Shown: positions 8,671 to 17,355 of the stretch, piece after piece
Layout: each line of letters starts with the position of its first letter
Position numbering within the stretch: position 1 is the first letter of the stretch
Source of the DNA: Merismopedia glauca CCAP 1448/3
GTDB lineage: Bacteria; Cyanobacteriota; Cyanobacteriia; Cyanobacteriales; CCAP-1448
Direction of reading: 5' to 3'
DNA: 44,884 bases
NCBI RefSeq assembly: GCF_003003775.1
Contig: NZ_PVWJ01000030.1
Span: forward strand, 1-44,884
Position numbers and translations under genes: made by a program
The notes under the pieces: model-generated
Database searches by the model: none
Seen by the model: only the letters and a program-made list of their open reading frames with translations
Told to the model about the DNA's origin: nothing

Positions 8671-8976
8671 ATGAGCCAAACACCCATCCAGCCTGAAACT
8701 TCTAATAATGCAGAAAAAGTGACACCTGTGCGTAGTTTAATTGGTGCTGTCATTTCTGGTTCAATGGCAACTGCGCTTTATTTTTTGACAGCTAATATCG
8801 CCAATAATCTAGCTAGTAAGCCTCTACCTACTGGTAGTACAACCACGATTAATATTGCTGTGGCTGTACGTACCCTAGTGCTAGGAGTTGTCGCCTTGGG
8901 TACATTTGTTTTTGCTTTAGTCGCCTTTGGTTTACTAGCTTTAACAGTGCAAATGCTTTGGCAGCGATCAAAGTAA
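8671..8976 (+). CDS. DUF3082 membrane protein
   Basis: 101 residues with a short polar N-terminus, then hydrophobic segments at about 22-45 and 62-95 (RTLVLGVVALGTFVFALVAF). This is the pattern of the cyanobacterial DUF3082 family. The function is unknown. It is divergent from the penicillin-binding protein gene, with a gap of about 325 bases to that gene's GTG start (8346-8670); the gap contains HIP1 sites and no recognisable gene. The stop codon lies inside a heptamer repeat. Confidence 0.75.
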   Translation: MSQTPIQPETSNNAEKVTPVRSLIGAVISGSMATALYFLTANIANNLASKPLPTGSTTTINIAVAVRTLVLGVVALGTFVFALVAFGLLALTVQMLWQRSK

Positions 8977-8991
8977 AGAGTAAAGAGTAAA
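8972..8991. repeat. tandem heptamer repeat AGTAAAG, about 2.9 copies
   Basis: Units of AGTAAAG run from 8972 to 8991, and the third ends in T. The stop codon of the DUF3082 gene (TAA 8974-8976) is inside the first unit. The remaining gap to 9185 shows no gene. Confidence 0.85.
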
Positions 8992-9185
8992 TGCTACCCT
9001 TGGTAATCAGGAGTCAAGGCAGTATATATACGACAAAATGTCAATATACCAATAATTTTGCCTACCTACTTCAGGGTATCTCACTAGATGAAGCAACGCT
9101 ATCAGCTAATCAGCATCTAAATTGGGTATGAAAGAGATTTGGAACACAGCTATCAAACCCTCTCCTCCGCTCCTGGATTTAGTCT

Positions 9186-11000
9186 CTACTCAATTTCCAA
9201 ACTAAATGGTAGGCGCGCATAAATAGTAAAACCACTATTTATATACTTAAGAACTGCCAAATCTTTTTGAATCTTTTTGAGTTGACTATTCAAAGGAATT
9301 GGTAATTGGGTTTGAGTAGTTGCAGAATCTCCGGTTAATTGTTCCAGAATTCTTTCTTCAAAAGAACGGCTTTCTGGATATTCTTCAATGTTAAATTTAC
9401 CCTCCAACTTAGCCTTTTTAGCTGCATAATCAATCGCTCGATCTAAGCCGCCAATTTCATCAACTAAACCGAGATTTTTAGCTTCCTTGCCAGACCAAAC
9501 TCGACCTTGAGCGATTTCGGCGACTTTATCTGGCGCAATCTTCCGAGATTCAGCTACTTTAGTGATAAATGTTTGGTAAGTTCGGTTAACTTGTTTTTGA
9601 TAAATAGCTAATTCTTCGGGAGTTTTAGGACGATTAATCGCATCGATATCAGCAAACTTTGAGGTTTTAACTACATCCCAACTCACGCCATTATCGTTAG
9701 CTAGTTTCTGGATATTAGGAAGTAAACCAAACACGCCTATTGAACCCGTGATCGTACCTTTTTCGGCAAAAATGCGATCGCTATATGTAGAAATCCAATA
9801 GCCTCCAGAAGCGGCGACATCCCCCATAGACACAACTAGAGGTTTGCTTTTTTGGATCAATAACACTTCTCTTTGAATGATATCCGAACCGATCACGCTG
9901 CCGCCAGGACTATTCACCCGCAATACCACAGCTTTAACATCATTATCTAACCTAAGTTGGCGTAACTTTTTGGCAAAGCGATCGCCTCCTACTTCGCCGA
10001 TTTTACCAGTTCCGTTGACAATTTCCCCTTCTGCATATACAACAGCAATTCTGTTACCTTTAAAGCTTTTTTGACTAGATTCCTTGGATTGCTTAACATA
10101 TTCCTTGAGTTCTATACCCGCAAAACCAGTTTTTTCGTCCTTAGTTTCACTGATTTTTTGCAATTGACTCCTAACTTCGTCAACATAAGCGACTTTATCT
10201 ACTAAACCTTTCTGTTTCGCCTCTTCAGCCGAAAGTACCCCTTGAGTATCCGCTAATGTCTGTAACTGTTGAGGAGTTAATTTCCGACTAGTGGCGGTAG
10301 TAGTTAAGAATTCTTGCCACAAATCGTTTAATAAAGCTTGTAATTGTTGACGATTTTCGGGACTAAGTTGGTTCAAAAGAAACGGTTCTACGGCTGACTT
10401 GTATTTACCAACCCTGACAACTTGTACGCCAATCCCATACTTTTGCAAAGCCTTAGCAAAAAATACAGGTTGAGTACTCCAACCATTCATTTCCAGTTCC
10501 CCATAAGGGTTCATCCAAATTTGATTGGCGACAGAACTAAGATAATAATCTCGCTTTTCCATCCCCACATCGTAAGCCAAAATCTGCTTCCCACTAGCTT
10601 TAAATCTGTCTAAAGCGCTGCGGATTTCCCTTAAACTAGCTAATCCATTACCTGTTTCTGGATTGCCACCGCTACCATCGATAAACAAAGCGCTGATGCG
10701 AGAATCTTTACTCGCTTTATCTATCGCATTAACCACCTGGCGCAAACTCAGACTATCTCCAGAATCCCCAGATAATGCCGTTGCTAGTACTGTATCTCCC
10801 CCTTTAGGATTGCTATCGGTGATATTTAAAGATAAGTCAAAAATCAAGACTGACTTATTTTCCACTACAGGAGTAGTCTCTTTGAGTGAGGCGTTAACTA
10901 GTAAAAATATCAATCCAAAGGTAGCAAAACCACCAAATAATAATAATCCCAGACAACTTCCAATGGTGCTAGCTAAAGTTTGCTTCAGAAAGTTACGCAT
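9186..11000 (-). CDS. sppA: signal peptide peptidase SppA, 67K type
   Basis: Membrane-bound serine protease that degrades cleaved signal peptides; in cyanobacteria SppA1 is also tied to light acclimation and phycobilisome turnover. One N-terminal membrane segment (about 15-36). There are two tandem protease-fold repeats, as in the E. coli enzyme. The catalytic Lys is in YKSAVEPF (K201) and the Ser in DVAASGGYWIS (S398), with the NSPGGSVIGSD oxyanion segment before it. At 604 residues it has the long-form length. ATG start at 11000. It stands alone between an isomerase gene and the divergent DUF3082 gene. Confidence 0.95.
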   Translation of the reverse strand: MRNFLKQTLASTIGSCLGLLLFGGFATFGLIFLLVNASLKETTPVVENKSVLIFDLSLNITDSNPKGGDTVLATALSGDSGDSLSLRQVVNAIDKASKDSRISALFIDGSGGNPETGNGLASLREIRSALDRFKASGKQILAYDVGMEKRDYYLSSVANQIWMNPYGELEMNGWSTQPVFFAKALQKYGIGVQVVRVGKYKSAVEPFLLNQLSPENRQQLQALLNDLWQEFLTTTATSRKLTPQQLQTLADTQGVLSAEEAKQKGLVDKVAYVDEVRSQLQKISETKDEKTGFAGIELKEYVKQSKESSQKSFKGNRIAVVYAEGEIVNGTGKIGEVGGDRFAKKLRQLRLDNDVKAVVLRVNSPGGSVIGSDIIQREVLLIQKSKPLVVSMGDVAASGGYWISTYSDRIFAEKGTITGSIGVFGLLPNIQKLANDNGVSWDVVKTSKFADIDAINRPKTPEELAIYQKQVNRTYQTFITKVAESRKIAPDKVAEIAQGRVWSGKEAKNLGLVDEIGGLDRAIDYAAKKAKLEGKFNIEEYPESRSFEERILEQLTGDSATTQTQLPIPLNSQLKKIQKDLAVLKYINSGFTIYARLPFSLEIE

Positions 11001-11088
11001 AAATTGAATCAGTGAGGATTTTTTATATGTCTTGGTTTCAACTCTAGCAAACAGATGGATAACTAGAGATACTCAGGACTTCTAAATT

Positions 11089-12138
11089 CTAGTTTTTTGG
11101 TTGCAGACAATTAGAATCGCGTAACGCTGACAAATTTGCATTACCCGTGCAAAACAAAACCGTCGAGATTTCTGCCATTAATAGATCGACTCGTTCGTGG
11201 ATTGCATCTACCGATTCAGTCGCTGCTTGCAGAAAGGGTAAGGCTAATCCTGCTAAATCTGCACCTAATGCTAGAGCTTTGGCTACTTCTAAGCCGTTAC
11301 GCAATCCTCCTGAAGCAATTAAGGGGAAAGTTGGTGCTACTTCCCGAATGCTGGTAATGCAGGTGGCTGTAGGAATACCCCAATCACCAAAAGTTTTACC
11401 GAGCAGGCGTTGTTTAGAATTTTCTGCTCTTTCGCTTTCCACCATAGCCCAAGAAGTGCCTCCAGCACCAGCTACATCAATCGCTGATACCCCTGCGGCG
11501 ATGAGTTGCTGCGCCATAGGAGCAGAAATTCCATTCCCTACTTCTTTGGCAATTACTGGCACTGGCATTTCAGAGCATAATAAAGAAATTTTATCAAGTA
11601 ACCCCTTGAAATTTGTATCGCCTTCAGCTTGAATGCACTCTTGTAAAGGGTTGAGATGTAAGATTAAAGCATCAGCTTCTAGGATTTCTACCACTTTGAG
11701 GCATTGGCTCAATCCATAGTTATAATTGAGTTGCACCGCTCCAATATTGGCAAAGAGTAAAATATCAGGAGCGATCGCCCGTACCGCAAAAGTATCTGCT
11801 ACTTCTGGCTTTTCAATTATCACTCTTTGGGAACCTACACCCATCGCTAGCTTATGGTGTTGTGCTACTTCCGCTAAGCGATAATTAATGGTTTTGGCGA
11901 CTTCTGTACCTCCAGTCATGGAAGAAATTAAAAGCGGTGCATTCAGTTTTTTGCCAAAAAAGCAGGTGCTAATATCGATTTCGCTTAAATTCAGTTCTGG
12001 TAAACAACTGTGGGTAAATCGATACTCCTCAAACCCATTGCTAATATTGTGAAATTGGACGTTTTCTTCGAGACAAATCCGAATATGATCGGCTTTACGT
12101 GTTTGAGTTTCCGATGCTTTACCCGCCGACAAATCCAC
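11089..12138 (-). CDS. fni: isopentenyl-diphosphate delta-isomerase, type 2 (FMN-dependent)
   Basis: Interconverts IPP and DMAPP for carotenoid, phytol and quinone synthesis, using reduced FMN and NADPH. Family motifs are [10 protein letters not shown] near the N-terminus, ISSMTGG (FMN phosphate region), VGSQR, HLNPLQE and KEVGNGIS, then [10 protein letters not shown], and [20 protein letters not shown] at the C-terminal phosphate site. 349 residues is typical. The start codon is GTG at 12138. Cyanobacteria generally use this type 2 enzyme. Confidence 0.95.
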   Translation of the reverse strand: MDLSAGKASETQTRKADHIRICLEENVQFHNISNGFEEYRFTHSCLPELNLSEIDISTCFFGKKLNAPLLISSMTGGTEVAKTINYRLAEVAQHHKLAMGVGSQRVIIEKPEVADTFAVRAIAPDILLFANIGAVQLNYNYGLSQCLKVVEILEADALILHLNPLQECIQAEGDTNFKGLLDKISLLCSEMPVPVIAKEVGNGISAPMAQQLIAAGVSAIDVAGAGGTSWAMVESERAENSKQRLLGKTFGDWGIPTATCITSIREVAPTFPLIASGGLRNGLEVAKALALGADLAGLALPFLQAATESVDAIHERVDLLMAEISTVLFCTGNANLSALRDSNCLQPKN

Positions 12139-12261
12139 TATATTTTTATCCCTTGTCGCTGACTCGCTTTCAGTGCTTCACTATTTTAAGCGATCGGGTG
12201 GTTGAAACCGCAGCTACACAAACCAAACCCGCCAGCGCGTATTTGTATATTTACATTCAGT

Positions 12262-12282
12262 CGTTACTCGTTACTCGTTACT
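12262..12282. repeat. tandem heptamer repeat CGTTACT, 3 copies
   Basis: Three exact units of CGTTACT lie in the fni-cadD gap. The same unit in reverse orientation (AGTAACG x3) lies at 40965-40985. Confidence 0.95.
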
Positions 12283-12367
12283 TATGACTTACCAAAATGT
12301 TAAATTAATTTGGCACAGGTACTTAGCCTTCACCATATGAATATCCCCAATTCAATAGTTAACGACA

Positions 12368-13003
12368 ATGATGAAGGGAGTTATAGAATCCGCGATCGCT
12401 GGAATTACAGCCTTTGCAGCTACAAATATCGATGATGTGGCGATCTTGATGTTGTTATTTGCCAAAACAGATTCTCAATTTCGTCCCCGACATATTGTAG
12501 CTGGTCAATACCTGGGATTTACAGGGTTAATTTTGGCAAGTTTACCAGGATTTTTCGGTCAGATGGCGATTTTGCCGGTGTGGTTGGGATGGTTGGGATT
12601 AGTACCAATCGCGATCGGGATACACCATATGTTGAATCGCGAAACAGATGAAGATGCAATTCAATTAGTAAACGACCCCTCAGCCAATTCATCTAGCCGA
12701 GTCTATCTTCTCAGCGCCCCCACTTGGCAAGTAGCAGCCATCACCTTTGCTAACGGGGGAGACAACATAGGCATTTACGTTCCCTTATTTGCTCGCAGCA
12801 ATTTGGCAGGTTTAAGCGTAATTTTGGCGGTTTTTGCAGTTGCGATCGCTCTGTGGTGCTTCATTGCCAGTCGATTGACGCGCCACCCTTTAGTTGCCAA
12901 AACTTTGACCAAATACGGTCATCACCTAGTCCCCTTCGTCTTAATCGGTTTAGGAATTTTTATTTTCATCGATAGCGGAACCTATCAATTGTTGGTTCGC
13001 TAA
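12368..13003 (+). CDS. CadD-family cadmium/cation efflux membrane protein
   Basis: 211 residues with five or six hydrophobic segments. The N-terminus (GITAFAATNIDDVAILMLLFA) has the acidic NIDD motif of CadD transporters in the LysE superfamily. A second conserved region, TFANGGDNIGIYVPLFA, carries another acidic pair. CadD proteins confer cadmium resistance in Firmicutes; the substrate in cyanobacteria is not known. ATG at 12368 or, three bases later, 12371. No metalloregulator gene is adjacent. Confidence 0.85.
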   Translation: MMKGVIESAIAGITAFAATNIDDVAILMLLFAKTDSQFRPRHIVAGQYLGFTGLILASLPGFFGQMAILPVWLGWLGLVPIAIGIHHMLNRETDEDAIQLVNDPSANSSSRVYLLSAPTWQVAAITFANGGDNIGIYVPLFARSNLAGLSVILAVFAVAIALWCFIASRLTRHPLVAKTLTKYGHHLVPFVLIGLGIFIFIDSGTYQLLVR

Positions 13004-13067
13004 TTCAGTCAGTTCGATCTAGCTTTTGCCTCTCTTATCGCCTTTTTAATTTAAACGGGAGAAAACC

Positions 13068-13240
13068 ATGAAGGTAATGAGAGTTACCGAAGGTGGGAAT
13101 CCGAACATAAGGTAATTTTAGAGTTAGAAACAGCGATAGAGCCAGAATATCGCCAACGAATGGAGGGGGATCGTGTAATTGAAGAATTTATCGATGGTGC
13201 TGGCATTAAGGAACTATTGTTTAAGAAAAATCGTCTATAG
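13068..13240 (+). pseudogene. small hypothetical gene with a one-base frameshift at codon 2
   Basis: GGGAG (13057-13061) stands six bases before ATG 13068, but that frame stops after 15 codons. The neighbouring frame is open from 13055 to the TAG at 13240 and looks coding: YRRWESEHKVILELETAI, then EPEYRQRMEGDRVIEEFID. It has no start codon of its own before the ATG at 13160. Restoring one base right after ATGAA would join the start to this frame and give a 57-residue protein. So either the gene was recently broken or there is a sequencing error. I do not recognise the family. Its end overlaps the convergent gene by 20 bases. Confidence 0.5.
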
Positions 13241-13790
13241 CGTAACGGGCTATAGCTAAACTCAAGCGTGCCTTTTCAATTTCGGATAATTCAATCCAAG
13301 GAGTTTCGTTAATTCTGGGAACCAAACTTTCAATCGAGACAACTTCATCCCGCATACTATAAGCTAACGGGCGGGCTAATACCAATAAATCTTCTGTTCC
13401 CCAATGAGGTAAAAGTTCGGCAACGCATTCGACTAATTGATCCGCCAAAGAAACATTAGCTGCTGTTACCGCCTTAGCTTTCTGAGCAATAATCTCTAAC
13501 CAACCTTGAGGAACTAAATTAGCAAACCTTTGACTTACAGATTCTTTGGCTGTAGGAAAGCAGTTATCGAGTTGAGAAAAAAATCGATTTGATCGCAGTT
13601 CGATTTCATCTTCCGACCATTCTTCCCACTGAAACTCTGTATCTACATCACCAAAGTATGCTTCTGCTGGTGCTGTTTCCCAAGGATATATCTCTGCTTC
13701 TCTCTCTAAAAGCATTTCTAGCATTTCTGCTTGAGTTTGCGCCCATCTATCGTCAGCGCTATTAAAAGAAATTGATTTGTGTGCCATCAT
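13221..13790 (-). CDS. conserved hypothetical acidic protein
   Basis: 189 residues, soluble and strongly acidic in the first half (FQWEEWSEDEIEL), with no signal peptide or membrane segment. The second half is helical, with LVECVAELLPHWGTEDLLVLARPLA and a final SEIEKARLSLAIARYAI. I do not recognise a domain. The N-terminus doubles ATG (MMAHKS). It lies 259 bases downstream of the CHAT-FHA gene on the same strand and could be a distant part of its transcript, but the gap contains a repeat array and nothing shows a functional link. Confidence 0.6.
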   Translation of the reverse strand: MMAHKSISFNSADDRWAQTQAEMLEMLLEREAEIYPWETAPAEAYFGDVDTEFQWEEWSEDEIELRSNRFFSQLDNCFPTAKESVSQRFANLVPQGWLEIIAQKAKAVTAANVSLADQLVECVAELLPHWGTEDLLVLARPLAYSMRDEVVSIESLVPRINETPWIELSEIEKARLSLAIARYAIDDFS

Positions 13791-14019
13791 ATTGCCTCTG
13801 GGGGGTTGTCAATTATTCACTTAATGTACCTGCTTATTTTGTAGCTACAGTTGCATTTGACCTAGTTCCGTAAGCTTGAAGATTCTATTTTCTGATTTAC
13901 TTCTTTTGACTGATATTTTCGGCAACCTATCTCCGTATTTTGACTTAGTTTATACCCCAACCGATAGATCGAGATTCCCTATTTTTTCAATTTTCTCTTC
14001 AATTCCCCGTTAAAATTAC

Positions 14020-14047
14020 TGACTTCTGACTTCTGACTTCTGACTTC
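14020..14047. repeat. tandem heptamer repeat TGACTTC, 4 copies
   Basis: Four exact units end two bases before the last codon of the CHAT-FHA gene (stop at 14050). It is the same unit as in the bioB tail. The rest of the gap 13791-14019 holds no recognisable gene. Confidence 0.95.
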
Positions 14048-14049
14048 GT

Positions 14050-15714
14050 TTAACCTGATTCTGTAGTTGGGTAGTCATATGTGATGAATTCTAGCGTCTG
14101 ACCTTGGGTACTACCGAACTTTAATTTGGTTCCTGAAGGTAAGGGAACTTCTTGATTGTTGATTTTTTGCCATCCCCTTTCACTCCAAATAAAGGTGCCA
14201 AACCGAGAGAAATCACGGAGATAATAGAGTGATTCTGGCCCATATTCCCGATAAATAATTTCTGCGTGTTCTTGAGAAACCCATTGTTCGTTAGAGATGA
14301 CTACATCATTTGTATCATTACGAACCCGACCCAGCCTAATCCTTCCTTGACGAACTGCCCAAACTGTATTGGTTCCGTCTGTAGAACGCAAACAAGCATC
14401 AGGAATTCTGTTGGTATTAGTAATAGGTTTAATCGGTAAAACCGTCGGTATTTCCGTAATCCTATTAGTTTCAGGTTTCTCTTCTTGCCGAGTTGGATTT
14501 TTCACCAATTCCCCATCAAATTCTGGGTGCATATACAAAACTGGTAAAGTCCAAGCTGGCTGGTTGAATTTATAAAGAGTCAGTAGTTGTTGTCTAGCTA
14601 TAGCTACAGCTTGATCGATGGGCATTCTTTCGCGCAAAGCTTGAGCAAATGTTTGAATAAAGCTTAACGCCTCTTCATCAGCGATAGAGTCCCGCATCCC
14701 TAAAACGGCTGGGACTCCATGATGAATCAAAACTTCCGCTAAACTACTACGGGGGATCGCTTTTTGCCGTTCTTCATCTGGTTGCGCTCCCCAACAGGCA
14801 TTGAGGACGGCTAATTTAACCTGGCAACTCACTAAAGCTTGGGCTAGTTCAGTGCCGTTAATTGTGGCATCAGGGCTTAAATAGAGTAAACCACCATCAG
14901 GAGCGGTAGTTCCATGACCTGCATAGAATAAAACATTATATTTTTTAGTATTTAAGGCATTGAGTAACTCGGCTCGACTCGGTTGCAGTAAAGGTTCTAC
15001 CCTACAGGGAACTAGGTTGGGAGAAATGTAGCTAGGTAAACCTAAATCTGATTGGCTTTGTAAAATCCCTGATAATGCGGTAGCTTCTTTTTGCAGTTTT
15101 AATTTGGCAGTCAAACCAGAGTTGGAGTCAATATCTTTGCCCAAAACTAAGAGTACATTTAACGCCAAATCGGAAGTAGATAGCTTCAGCGACTCCACAT
15201 CACTGGTAGTGCGGCTAAACAAAATTTGGGGCGCTAGGGAAATTGCTGGCGTTCCTGCTTGTTCTTGCATTATTTCCCAAGGAAGGGGAATTAAGTCAGG
15301 ATCGCGAATTTCCAAACGCAGGCGCAATGGTTGATTTTTTCCACTGGCAAAACCTCTACTTTGGGCTAGACAGTTTTGAATCACGCCTGTAAATAGCCAT
15401 TGCCACAAGTTAATCCCCAAAGTCTGCATCAAGCGACTAGTATAAGGTAATTGTTCCCCAGCACTAGAATTTGGGTTTGGGGGGAATGTTGCGGCTGATT
15501 GGGTGACGTGATGGACAAATGGGACGTGGGGTAAACCTCGCGATTTGAACATTTGTTGCCAATGCACCCAGTTTTGAGTCAATGCTTCTGACCAGTTACA
15601 GTCATAGAGGACGTGACCGCCAAGGAAAGGGGCTTTAACTACCCGAATGGCAAAGTTATCTGCCCCAATTTGTAGGCGATCGATTGCTAACCAGAGGCAG
15701 GGATTTTCAGACAT
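14050..15714 (-). CDS. CHAT-domain caspase-like protein fused to an FHA domain
   Basis: 554 residues, soluble. The CHAT protease domain covers about residues 125-395. Its catalytic pair is visible as His267 in VLFYAGHGTT and Cys307 in LAVLNACWGA, and HHGVPAVLGMRDSI follows as in the family. After a linker rich in Pro, Thr and Ile (400-440) comes an FHA domain (about 450-545) with its phosphothreonine-binding residues: GR in RLGRVRND, S-x-x-H in VSQEHAEI, and RFGTF. CHAT proteins are caspase relatives used in bacterial regulated proteolysis. The FHA half predicts recruitment to a Thr-phosphorylated partner. The substrate is unknown. The first 120 residues match no domain I recognise. ATG 15714. 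Confidence 0.9.
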   Translation of the reverse strand: MSENPCLWLAIDRLQIGADNFAIRVVKAPFLGGHVLYDCNWSEALTQNWVHWQQMFKSRGLPHVPFVHHVTQSAATFPPNPNSSAGEQLPYTSRLMQTLGINLWQWLFTGVIQNCLAQSRGFASGKNQPLRLRLEIRDPDLIPLPWEIMQEQAGTPAISLAPQILFSRTTSDVESLKLSTSDLALNVLLVLGKDIDSNSGLTAKLKLQKEATALSGILQSQSDLGLPSYISPNLVPCRVEPLLQPSRAELLNALNTKKYNVLFYAGHGTTAPDGGLLYLSPDATINGTELAQALVSCQVKLAVLNACWGAQPDEERQKAIPRSSLAEVLIHHGVPAVLGMRDSIADEEALSFIQTFAQALRERMPIDQAVAIARQQLLTLYKFNQPAWTLPVLYMHPEFDGELVKNPTRQEEKPETNRITEIPTVLPIKPITNTNRIPDACLRSTDGTNTVWAVRQGRIRLGRVRNDTNDVVISNEQWVSQEHAEIIYREYGPESLYYLRDFSRFGTFIWSERGWQKINNQEVPLPSGTKLKFGSTQGQTLEFITYDYPTTESG

Positions 15715-15837
15715 TACCTGTTTGTTGAACTCACAGTTGGAACTGTATGGTTTTTTTACCAGTCTACCTAGTCTTTGGCTGTGTGGTATCGTTAATTTTT
15801 CGTGAGTAGTCAGATACTTTAGAGTAGCATTTCCGAA

Positions 15838-17106
15838 TTATTTCCCCAAAATTTTGCTAAACAAAGACAAGTACCGTTCAGCTTGTAGTTGTAAGGTAAA
15901 CTTTTTGAGGGCACTAGCGCGAGCCAGATAGCCTAACTTCTGACGGCGCAAGGTGTCGTCTAACACCCAGCTAATTCCTGCGGCTAAGTCTTGCACGTCG
16001 AAGGGAGAAGCTAAATAGCCATTGATTTGATGTTCGACAATATCTGCAATTCCAGTATCAGCAAAAGCTACTACAGGGGTTCCGCAAGCTAATGACTCGG
16101 AAGCGGTTTGTCCAAAGGCTTCTTCCATTGACGGTACTACTGTAACATCAGCTGCAGCGTAGATGAGGGCGAGACTCACATCATCATAAAATCGCCCCAA
16201 ATAATGGGCTGTCCAGCCATGATGTCGGGTGGTTGATTGCGAGTCAGCCACCCCAAAAAATACCAGTTCTACTGGCTTTTCTGGTTGGGTTTGAGGGAAC
16301 TTTTGTAAAGCACCATAGAGTAGATGTAATCCCTTTCTGCGATCAAAAAAAGACCCGCTATCGGCTCCAAATAAAATTAGATGTTTATCTTGAGGTAAAT
16401 TCAGAATTTTTCTGGCTATCTCTTGAGGAATTGGTTGATAAACATCGGTATTTAGTCCGTGGGGAATGACTTCTAAAGGCAGATTTTGACCTAAAGAACT
16501 TTGTCTGATGGCTTGGGCTAGCCAATAACTAGGTGCTACTAAAGTTAAATTAAGATCGGGGTAAATTTTGGCTTTGCGCCGCCAAATCCAATGAGATAAA
16601 TCCCACTGAGTTTGACTGGAAAGATGAGGGCAATTGCCACAGCTTTTAGTATAGCGATCGCATTGCTGGGGATAGTGACAGCCGCCAGTAAATACCCAAA
16701 AGTCATGTAAAGTCCAAACTAAAGGTTTTTTTAGTCGCGCTAAGGTTTCAATTTGTAAGTAGCCGTTACTCACCCAGTGCAAACTAATTATATTAGGATT
16801 TAATTGAGCCACTCCCTGTTGAATCTTATCGGGAAACCACTGCGGAGAAAATATCCCTCCTTGGCGATGGGGATAAAAAATGAGTGGTAATCGATTCATC
16901 ATAGGTGCCATCTTTGATAATAAAGATGTCTGAGTCATGACTGTGCGATCGCCACTCATTTTGGTATGTACCAACATTTGAGAAGGTACATCTAGGTTTT
17001 TTAAACCTTGATGAAGACGATAAGCTGCACGGGCTGCACCACCATTAATATCCGATGTGGTAATAATTAGGGGATTGATTGCTGCTGGAGGGTAATCATT
17101 GCCCAT
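15838..17106 (-). CDS. GT4-type glycosyltransferase
   Basis: 422 residues with the GT-B fold. The N-terminal acceptor domain begins TTSDINGGAARAAYRLHQGL. The middle segment holds two Cys pairs (YPQQCDRYTKSCGNCPH), seen in a subgroup acting in exopolysaccharide synthesis. The C-terminal donor domain has LILFGADSG and the E-x7-E motif EEAFGQTASESLACGTPVV. It transfers a sugar from a nucleotide donor; specificity cannot be read from sequence. It is divergent from the exosortase cluster starting at 17356, which suggests the same polysaccharide pathway. Confidence 0.88.
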   Translation of the reverse strand: MGNDYPPAAINPLIITTSDINGGAARAAYRLHQGLKNLDVPSQMLVHTKMSGDRTVMTQTSLLSKMAPMMNRLPLIFYPHRQGGIFSPQWFPDKIQQGVAQLNPNIISLHWVSNGYLQIETLARLKKPLVWTLHDFWVFTGGCHYPQQCDRYTKSCGNCPHLSSQTQWDLSHWIWRRKAKIYPDLNLTLVAPSYWLAQAIRQSSLGQNLPLEVIPHGLNTDVYQPIPQEIARKILNLPQDKHLILFGADSGSFFDRRKGLHLLYGALQKFPQTQPEKPVELVFFGVADSQSTTRHHGWTAHYLGRFYDDVSLALIYAAADVTVVPSMEEAFGQTASESLACGTPVVAFADTGIADIVEHQINGYLASPFDVQDLAAGISWVLDDTLRRQKLGYLARASALKKFTLQLQAERYLSLFSKILGK

Positions 17107-17355
17107 GCAGAGGATTTCCTAGAAAATGTTTCATATATTTGTATATACTATTGTGATAAATCTTGGCGAGATTTGCTAATTTTTGGGAAGAAGGAAGAGG
17201 GAAGAGGGCAAGCTATGCTAACCTGTAGGGCACAGAAGAGAGAGCAAATCAGCAATTTTTATTGACATAACAGCTTACTTGAAATTAATAATTTAGATAA
17301 GTTTGCCCAAAAATAGGATATTTTTATCGTTGTTTAACAAATTAAAATAATCTGA

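Noticed and set aside
11147-11632. 161-codon open frame on the plus strand opposite the IPP isomerase
   Set aside because: It lies wholly antisense to a clear enzyme gene and shows no protein-like motif.
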